A DNA stretch of 64,000 nt, from contig NZ_SOBT01000008.1 of assembly GCF_004364935.1 (NCBI RefSeq), positions 1,863,534 through 1,927,533 on the forward strand, in the 5' to 3' direction. The position numbers and the translations under genes were made by a program. Position 1 is the first letter of the stretch; each line of letters starts with the position of its first letter. Shown here one piece after another: positions 58,384 through 64,000 of the stretch. Origin of the DNA: Panacagrimonas perspica (GTDB lineage Bacteria; Pseudomonadota; Gammaproteobacteria; Nevskiales; Nevskiaceae). The notes below the pieces were generated by a model. That model searched no databases. It was not told the DNA's origin and saw only the letters and a list, made by a program, of their open reading frames with translations.

Positions 58384-59940
58384 TCAGGCCGGATAGCCGG
58401 TGATTCGTCGGATCCGACGGTAGAGCAGACGCAATCGCGGATAGATTTCGCGGTACACCTCGCGGTAAAGAGCGTCATAGGTGCGATGCGCCGCAGCATC
58501 CACTTCGAAGCGACGGCCGGTTCGCGTCATCGCTCGAACTGCCGTCGGATAGTCCGCGTGCAGACCCAGGCCCATCGCGAGATTCATCGCGGCTCCGAGC
58601 GCCGACGTCTCGTAGACCTCGGGCCGCTCTGCAGCAAGACCGAATACATCGGCCGTGATCTGCATCGCCGCATCCGACTGTGATCCGCCGCCGCCGACGA
58701 CGATGCGGCGCATCCTGCGGCCGGTCTTGCGTTCGATCTGTTCGGCGCCTGCACGCAGGCCGTACACCAGCCCTTCGAGAATCGCGCGGTACAGATGCGC
58801 TCGCGTGTGCACGTCGCCGAAGCCGATGATGCTGCCCTTGGCCTCCGGTCCCGGATCGCGAACGCCGGGCGACCAGTACGGCTGCAAGGTCAGACCCATC
58901 GAGCCCGCCGGAATTTCGCGCACGAGCTCATCGAACAGCGATTCAACGGCAACTCCTTTCTCGCGCGCGAGCGCCACTTCGCGATGCGCGAATTCACGCT
59001 TGAACCAGCTGACCATCCAGAAGCCGCGATAGATCTGGATCTCGGTATTCCACGCATTCGGTATCGCGGCGGGGTACGCGGGCAGCATGCGCTGCACTTC
59101 CACGTACTTCACCTGCGTGGTGTTGACGGTCGCGGTCGTGCCAAACGAGAGCTGCGCCACGTCCGCTTCCGTCGCGCCACAGCCGAGCACCTCGCAAGCC
59201 TTGTCGGCGGCCGCCGCGATCAGCTTCAGTCCAGCCGGCAGGCCAAGCGCTTCGGCGGCCTTGGGTGTGAGCGCGCCGAGGAGACCGCCGGGTGGCACGA
59301 GGCGCGGCAACTGCTCGCGACGCACGGCAACCGCGTTCCATTTGAAGTCGGACGGCGCGGCCCACTCCAGGCGCTTGTAGTCGAACGGCACATAGCCGAC
59401 CTGGCTGCCGGCGGAATCGACGTACTCGCCCACAAGGCGATGCACGAGAAAGCCGCTGAGGAAGAGATATTTCGCGGTCTGCTTCCACATCTGCGGCTGA
59501 TGCTGGGCGAACCAGTTGGCCTCGGCCTCGGCCTGCAGATGGGCTACCAAAGGTCCTGCACCCGCAACGGCGAACAAGCCGCGCCACATCGGCCCAAGAT
59601 CCGGCGGCGCCGTGCAACGGCGCTGATCCAGCCAGACCGTGGCGGGCCGCAGCACGCGGCCGTCGGCATCCAGGCAGATCATCGTCGCGCGCTGCGTGGT
59701 GAGGGCGACGCCCGCGATGTCGGCAGGCTTCACGTCGCCCTCCGTCCACAGTCCGCGACAAGCCTGCGTCAGCGCCTTCCAGTAGATCTCGGGATCCTGC
59801 TCCGCCCAGCCCGGCTGCGGCGACACGTAAGGCTCGATCGCGACCTGTTGGCGCGCCAGCAGATGCCCGTGTTCGTCGAAGACGATGGCGCGCGCGCTCT
59901 GCGTGCCTACATCCAGCGCCAATAGCTTCTTTGCGCTCAC
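58384..59940 (-). CDS. FGGY-family carbohydrate kinase
   Basis: A 518-residue FGGY kinase with both signatures: N-terminal 'DVGTQSARAIVFDEHG' and C-terminal 'VGGGGSQSDAAMQITADVFG'. It resembles glycerol kinase in the region 'AERPEVYETSALGAA', but the glycerol-contacting motif Q-R-E-T of GlpK reads Q-R-A-T here (residues 83-86), so the substrate may not be glycerol. The catalytic Asp is kept in 'AAADKACEVLG'. The GTG start overlaps the glpD stop (GTGA), so translation is coupled. It acts in the cytoplasm. Confidence 0.85.
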   Translation of the reverse strand: MSAKKLLALDVGTQSARAIVFDEHGHLLARQQVAIEPYVSPQPGWAEQDPEIYWKALTQACRGLWTEGDVKPADIAGVALTTQRATMICLDADGRVLRPATVWLDQRRCTAPPDLGPMWRGLFAVAGAGPLVAHLQAEAEANWFAQHQPQMWKQTAKYLFLSGFLVHRLVGEYVDSAGSQVGYVPFDYKRLEWAAPSDFKWNAVAVRREQLPRLVPPGGLLGALTPKAAEALGLPAGLKLIAAAADKACEVLGCGATEADVAQLSFGTTATVNTTQVKYVEVQRMLPAYPAAIPNAWNTEIQIYRGFWMVSWFKREFAHREVALAREKGVAVESLFDELVREIPAGSMGLTLQPYWSPGVRDPGPEAKGSIIGFGDVHTRAHLYRAILEGLVYGLRAGAEQIERKTGRRMRRIVVGGGGSQSDAAMQITADVFGLAAERPEVYETSALGAAMNLAMGLGLHADYPTAVRAMTRTGRRFEVDAAAHRTYDALYREVYREIYPRLRLLYRRIRRITGYPA

Positions 59941-61472
59941 GCCGGCGCGTGCCGCTGCTGCCACATCGACAGATACGCGGCTTCTTCGTCGATCCAGCGC
60001 GCGTCGTCCCAACCCAGATCGGCCTGCACCGCCGCGCGAATGCGCGGCAGAAGCTCGCGTCCTCCGTTCGCGGTGACCAGACCCATCCGCGTGCGCCGCA
60101 TCAGCAGATCGTCCAGGCTCATCACCTGTTCGTGACGGGCGGACCAGCGCAGTTCCGCCCAGCTGTACGGCGTACCGGGAACGAGTTCGCGGTCTTCCGC
60201 GCTCGACTGCGACGTCAATTTTCCCGCCGCGTTCGCGCCCAGACGCCCCTGCAGGCGACGCGATGCCGCATCTTCTGTCGCGCCCTTTTCGAACAGCGGC
60301 GCATCCGCCCGCAGTGCCAGATGGGGGCTCTGCCTCGCCGCTTCGCGCAACACCTGGCGGGCTGTCACACGGAAGGTCGTGAGCTTGCCACCCGTGATGC
60401 TGATCAGCCCCTCGCTCGACCACAGGGCCGACTCGCGCGACTCGGCCGACGGTGCGTCTTTCCCGCCTGCCACGACCGGCCGCACACCGGCATACGTGGA
60501 AAGGGCGTCGCTCGCGGCAAGGTTCACGGCGGGAAAGCGCAGATTGAGCGCCTCGAGCAGATACGCCGATTCCTCCGCGGTCATGCGCGGATATTCCGAC
60601 AGCCGCATGTCGTGATCGAGATCGGTGGTGCCGAACAGCACAGCGCCTTCCCAGGGAAATGCGAACACGGGACGCCGGTCCTGCGGGTGCAGCCAGGTGA
60701 TCGCATGAGCGATCGGCAACCGATCGTGTGCGAATACGAAATGACTGCCCCGCAACGGCCGCAACTGCGGCGCGCGGACGGTTGCGGACGCGAACTGGCG
60801 CGTCCACGCACCAGTCGCGTTGATGACCAGACCCGCTTCGATATGGCGCGTGGCCATCGACATGCGATCGGTCAGCACGAGGCCCGTCACGCGCTCGCCG
60901 CTGCGCACGAGATCCTCGGCCGCCACGTAGTTCAGCGCATGGGCCCCGAGCGCACGGCTGTCTTCGATCAGGCGCTGCACGAGCCGCGCGTCATCGGTCT
61001 GCGCGTCCTGGAAGTACATCGCGCCATGAATGTTCTCGCGGGACAGCGCAGGCTCGGCATCGGCGACCTCGCGGGCCGTCATCCAGCGCGAGGTGAGTCG
61101 TCCCGCCATCAGGTCGTAGATGAACAGACCCGTCTGCATCAGCGCGCGACTCGGTTTGGAGTCGTGCTGAATGGGCATCAAGAAGGCCTGCGGATCGACG
61201 AGTCCCGGCGCTTCGCGCAACAGGCGTCCGCGCTCGCGAACGGATTCGAGCGTGAGCCGCCACTGTGCCGACTGCAGATAGCGCAAACCGCCGTGGACGA
61301 GCTTGGACGAACCGCTGGAAGTCCCGGATGCGAAGTCGCTGCGATCGACGAGAAGAACGGATGCGCCGGTGCGAACCGCTTCTCGCAAGACGCCTGCGCC
61401 GGTAATGCCGCCTCCGATGATGACGAGGTCGTATCGCGTCGCCAGCGCAGCCAGGCGATCGGGAGCGCTCAT
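59937..61472 (-). CDS. glpD: Glycerol-3-phosphate dehydrogenase (FAD)
   Basis: A 511-residue flavoprotein that oxidises sn-glycerol-3-phosphate to DHAP and passes electrons to quinone. The FAD site is 'VIIGGGITGAG' (Gly20-Gly25 region), followed by 'SSKLVHGGLRYL', typical of GlpD/GlpA; the C-terminal DAO_C helices are present. I chose the ATG at 61472, with GGGAGATG upstream; ATG 61490 would add six residues. It sits between an AGPS-like oxidase and an FGGY kinase, and overlaps the kinase by four bases. It resembles GlpD more than the GlpA subunit. Confidence 0.9.
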   Translation of the reverse strand: MSAPDRLAALATRYDLVIIGGGITGAGVLREAVRTGASVLLVDRSDFASGTSSGSSKLVHGGLRYLQSAQWRLTLESVRERGRLLREAPGLVDPQAFLMPIQHDSKPSRALMQTGLFIYDLMAGRLTSRWMTAREVADAEPALSRENIHGAMYFQDAQTDDARLVQRLIEDSRALGAHALNYVAAEDLVRSGERVTGLVLTDRMSMATRHIEAGLVINATGAWTRQFASATVRAPQLRPLRGSHFVFAHDRLPIAHAITWLHPQDRRPVFAFPWEGAVLFGTTDLDHDMRLSEYPRMTAEESAYLLEALNLRFPAVNLAASDALSTYAGVRPVVAGGKDAPSAESRESALWSSEGLISITGGKLTTFRVTARQVLREAARQSPHLALRADAPLFEKGATEDAASRRLQGRLGANAAGKLTSQSSAEDRELVPGTPYSWAELRWSARHEQVMSLDDLLMRRTRMGLVTANGGRELLPRIRAAVQADLGWDDARWIDEEAAYLSMWQQRHAPA

Positions 61473-61536
61473 GCGAAGCATCTCCCGCATCGCTCAGGCG
61501 CGCACGGCCGCCCGCAGGCTTCGCGACATCCGATCT

Positions 61537-63126
61537 TCACGCGAACAGCTTGCCGGGATTCATCATGCCGGCCGGGTCGAGTTCGCGTGCACAGGCACGC
61601 AGCAGATCCATTCCCAGCGCGCCCTTCTCCGCCTCCAGGTAAGGCGCGTGATCGGTTCCGACACCGTGCTGATGGCTGATGGTGCCGCCATGCGCCACGA
61701 TGATTTCGGATACGCGCGCCTTCAGACGCTGCCAGCGCGCGAAATCAGCGTCGTGATCGCCGGCCGAGCGGAATACGAACGTCGAATAGATGCTGCAGCC
61801 CTGTCGATACACGTGCGACAGGTGCGTGAAAGCATGAATCCGCTCGTTGTCGGCAGCGAAGGCATCGACCGCCGTCTGTTCGATGGCGCGCATCAACCCG
61901 GTCGCCTGTGGCCAGTTGATGCAGGTCTCGACGGTGTCGGCGCCGTAGCCGAATTTCCACAGACCGTTGCGAAGGTACGGCCCCTTGAACCGGTTCTTCG
62001 CCCAACCCTGTCCAATCATCCGGCCTGCATGCACGCCGCGTGACAACTTGCAAAGGGTTAGCGCTTCCCGCCGGCTGCGCAGCACTTCTCGATTCAGGCC
62101 GGTGAGCCCGAACACCATCATCACCGGGCGTGCGCCGGAGCCACGCAATTTCAGGTATCGCTTGAGCCAGGCGATCGCTTTCTCGTGCCCCGCCAGCGTC
62201 AGCTGCGTTTCCGTTTCGGTTTCGTTGGACAGACGCAGCATCGACAACGGCAGATCCGACTGCACGAGATGCCGCATCGCTTCGACGCCAAGATCCCAGG
62301 TGGGAAAGAAGACAGCGTGAAAATCCTCGCGCTCGGGGAGCTTGCGCACGCGCACGACAGCTTCGCTGAGGATGCCGAGACGGCCTTCCGAACCGAGCAC
62401 CAGCTCGCGAAGATCCGGGCCCGCCGAAGATGCGGGAATGCCGCCGACGCTCAGGGAGCCGCGCGGCGTGACGAGCCGTCCGCCCGCGAACAGGTTCTCG
62501 ATGCGACCGTATCGCAAGGACTGCTGCCCACTGGAGCGCGTCACGACCCATCCACCGACGGTTGAATACTCGTACGACTGCGGAAAGTGTCCGAGCAGAT
62601 AACCGCGATCGCGGAGCTGCGCCTCGACACGCGGGCCTGGCGTGCCGGCGCCGAAACGCGCGAGCTGAGAAATCGGGTCGAAATCGAGCAGCGCATTCAT
62701 GCGCTCGAGCGAAAGATTCAGCACCGGCTGGCCGGCTTCGATCACGTCGAGATGTCCGACGACGCTGGTGCCGCCGCCCCAGGGAACCACCCGCGCCCCG
62801 CGCGACGCGGCATCCCGCAATACGGTTTCGACTTCCGCGTGGTTGGCGGGCAGCGCTACCGCATCGGCGACAGGGCCGATGCGCCCGTATTTCAGTGCCA
62901 GCCAGTCGCGATAACTCTGACCGCGAGCATGGCGCAGACGGGTCTCGGCCGACGTGTCGAAACCGGATTCAGTCCAAGAGGATTCGCGGACTTTTCCAAG
63001 CACCTCGTGGAGCGAAATTTCGTGCCCTGGCGAGCCGACCCCGATCCGCTCAGCAAGAAACGCGAGCGCCTTGGCGTCGAGTGGATAGTCGAGATTGTCT
63101 TCGCCCCAACCGTTCCATCGCCGCAT
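61537..63126 (-). CDS. AGPS-like FAD-binding oxidase
   Basis: A 529-residue VAO/PCMH-family flavoprotein. It starts 'MRRWNGWGED', as in alkyldihydroxyacetonephosphate synthase (AGPS). The FAD site is 'PWGGGTSVVG' (about 115-124), and the C-terminal block 'GGTISHQHGVG' (485-490) corresponds to the AGPS HHHGVG, with Gln in the middle position. 'DPAGMMNPGKLF' closes the fold. It could make or break an ether bond at DHAP, or simply oxidise a hydroxyacid; with glpD next door a DHAP or glycerol-3-P link is attractive. The gap to glpD is 64 bases. Confidence 0.85.
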   Translation of the reverse strand: MRRWNGWGEDNLDYPLDAKALAFLAERIGVGSPGHEISLHEVLGKVRESSWTESGFDTSAETRLRHARGQSYRDWLALKYGRIGPVADAVALPANHAEVETVLRDAASRGARVVPWGGGTSVVGHLDVIEAGQPVLNLSLERMNALLDFDPISQLARFGAGTPGPRVEAQLRDRGYLLGHFPQSYEYSTVGGWVVTRSSGQQSLRYGRIENLFAGGRLVTPRGSLSVGGIPASSAGPDLRELVLGSEGRLGILSEAVVRVRKLPEREDFHAVFFPTWDLGVEAMRHLVQSDLPLSMLRLSNETETETQLTLAGHEKAIAWLKRYLKLRGSGARPVMMVFGLTGLNREVLRSRREALTLCKLSRGVHAGRMIGQGWAKNRFKGPYLRNGLWKFGYGADTVETCINWPQATGLMRAIEQTAVDAFAADNERIHAFTHLSHVYRQGCSIYSTFVFRSAGDHDADFARWQRLKARVSEIIVAHGGTISHQHGVGTDHAPYLEAEKGALGMDLLRACARELDPAGMMNPGKLFA

Positions 63127-63172
63127 GCCATCCCCGCGTTCGTTCGGCCAATCGGCCGAGTGTAACCGCCGC

Positions 63173-63958
63173 CTAGGCGGCCGAACGCACCGACTCGGCG
63201 AATCCCTGGAGCTGGGCCAACGTCAGGCAAGGACCGTCGAACGATCCGCGCGCGGAGCGCACCGGTTGATCCGGTTCACCGCAGCCATCGAGCACCATGA
63301 TGGCACTCGAAAAATCATCGCCTTCCGTGTTCGCATTCGTCGTGACGATGGTCGGAACGCCGGCTGCGACAGCCGCTCGCAAGCCCATCGCCGAGTCCTC
63401 GAGCGCAACGCACTCGCGAGCGCCCAGACCCAGCTTGGCGAGCGCGAGCAGGTACGTGTCCGGAGCAGGCTTCTTTCGTTTGACGTCTTCGCCGCTGACG
63501 ATCAGATCAATGCGGTCGGCGAGTTCTTCGCCCAGACCGTAACGCAGCACAGGTTTCAGGCTCGCGCGGCTGGCATTGCTGACCAGCGCCACTCGAAGTC
63601 CTGCCGCATCGGCCTCACGAATCAGGCGTGCGACGCCAGGACGCAGCGGCACTTGGCCTTTGCGAAGATAGCGCTGGAAATAATGCGACTTGAGAGCGTG
63701 AACCTCGCGAACCCAGGCATGCGGGTCGGCGGCATAGGCCGCGGCATGAAGACCGAGTTCGGGCTTGTAGTGATTGACGTAGTGCAGCAGCCGTTCCTTG
63801 CCGCCGGGCTGCTCGAGCAGTTTTCGATAGAGCTTCGGGCCCCAACGAAAACCGAGGCCCAGCTTACGAAACGCGCGGTTGTAGGCAGGCCGATGTCCGT
63901 GACGCTCGGTATCGGCGACCGTTCCATCGACGTCCAACAGGAGCGCTTGAAGGGTCAC
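63173..63958 (-). CDS. HAD-superfamily phosphatase (CbbY-like)
   Basis: A 261-residue HAD-IA hydrolase with the catalytic DVDGT (Asp9, Asp11), 'VSNASR', the Lys in 'KRKKPAPD' and 'ALEDSAMGLRAA'. It is similar to CbbY and phosphoglycolate phosphatases. The GTG start overlaps the stop of a preceding frame (GTGA), so translation looks coupled. As first visible full gene of the operon with AGPS-like, GlpD and FGGY proteins, it may dephosphorylate a small sugar or glycerol phosphate; this is inference. Confidence 0.88.
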   Translation of the reverse strand: MTLQALLLDVDGTVADTERHGHRPAYNRAFRKLGLGFRWGPKLYRKLLEQPGGKERLLHYVNHYKPELGLHAAAYAADPHAWVREVHALKSHYFQRYLRKGQVPLRPGVARLIREADAAGLRVALVSNASRASLKPVLRYGLGEELADRIDLIVSGEDVKRKKPAPDTYLLALAKLGLGARECVALEDSAMGLRAAVAAGVPTIVTTNANTEGDDFSSAIMVLDGCGEPDQPVRSARGSFDGPCLTLAQLQGFAESVRSAA

Positions 63959-64000
63959 GATGCATCACTCGCAAGGCGCGAGAACGGATCCTGCGCCGCG
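63955..64000 (-). CDS. C-terminal end of upstream gene (partial)
   Basis: Only 14 codons and a stop are visible before the window edge; they read AAQDPFSRLASDAS. The stop overlaps the GTG of the HAD gene (GTGA), the same coupling style seen elsewhere in this window, so a real gene ending here is likely. No function can be given. Confidence 0.45.
   Translation of the reverse strand, partial: AAQDPFSRLASDAS

Overview
The window is GC-rich chromosomal DNA from a gammaproteobacterium, most likely of the order Lysobacterales (Xanthomonadales), perhaps Rhodanobacteraceae. I infer this from gene order and family content: metG-rsxB-nth, smc-zipA-ligA, epmA-efp / epmB-fimX, a short RsxB-type ferredoxin, a DUF1134 protein, and many REP-like palindromes with a RAYT transposase. 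I see no tRNA or rRNA gene, no prophage and no CRISPR array. Most intergenic gaps are short, and many neighbouring genes overlap by a few bases (TGATG, TAATG, GTGA).

Layout. 1-4.2 kb: an unrecognised protein cut by the window edge, coupled to a MoxR-type AAA ATPase; a RAYT transposase between two of its own REP palindromes; a DUF4197 protein. 4.3-9.9 kb: metG, rsxB, nth, an LCAD-type acyl-CoA dehydrogenase and a DUF1134 protein. 9.9-13.7 kb: a two-gene unit that looks like secretion of a Gly/Asn-repeat protein, with a POTRA/beta-barrel protein downstream. 14-16.8 kb: a BI-1 membrane protein, a DUF486 protein and an amidase. 17-22.2 kb: two adjacent acyl-CoA synthetase paralogues, one carrying an N-terminal LuxR-type HTH, then cbpA and hsp20 with a heat-shock promoter. 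22.3-34.7 kb: orn, a transsulfuration enzyme, a 1409-residue multi-span envelope protein, PCD/DCoH, a thioredoxin-like protein, recR, a TSUP transporter, a PhoX-family protein and a WG-repeat protein. 34.8-39.5 kb: EF-P with both beta-lysylation enzymes and a FimX-like degenerate c-di-GMP protein. 39.8-50.4 kb: htpX, parC, two small proteins, phosphoglucomutase, a collagen-like lipoprotein, ligA and zipA. 50.5-55.8 kb: smc, queF, a DUF1161 protein and a ceramidase-like membrane protein. 55.8-64 kb: a long minus-strand operon of HAD, AGPS-like FAD oxidase, glycerol-3-phosphate dehydrogenase, FGGY kinase, rubrerythrin, GlpC-like Fe-S protein and DUF3501.

Most genes are housekeeping. Three units are the best candidates for something unusual: (i) the HTH-acyl-CoA synthetase fusion beside its HTH-less paralogue; (ii) the repeat protein plus divergent TpsB-like barrel, which lacks a visible signal peptide and the usual VRGY motif; (iii) the AGPS-like/GlpD/FGGY operon, whose kinase lacks a glycerol-contacting Glu and which runs into a rubrerythrin/Fe-S/DUF3501 trio.

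Two classes of dispersed palindromes punctuate the region: a GTAGCCCGG-type REP (about eight sites, two of which supply a gene's stop codon) and a longer GCAAAGGCGCAAAG-type inverted repeat (four sites, one inserted inside a REP). All functional statements come from reading the sequence; no database search was run.
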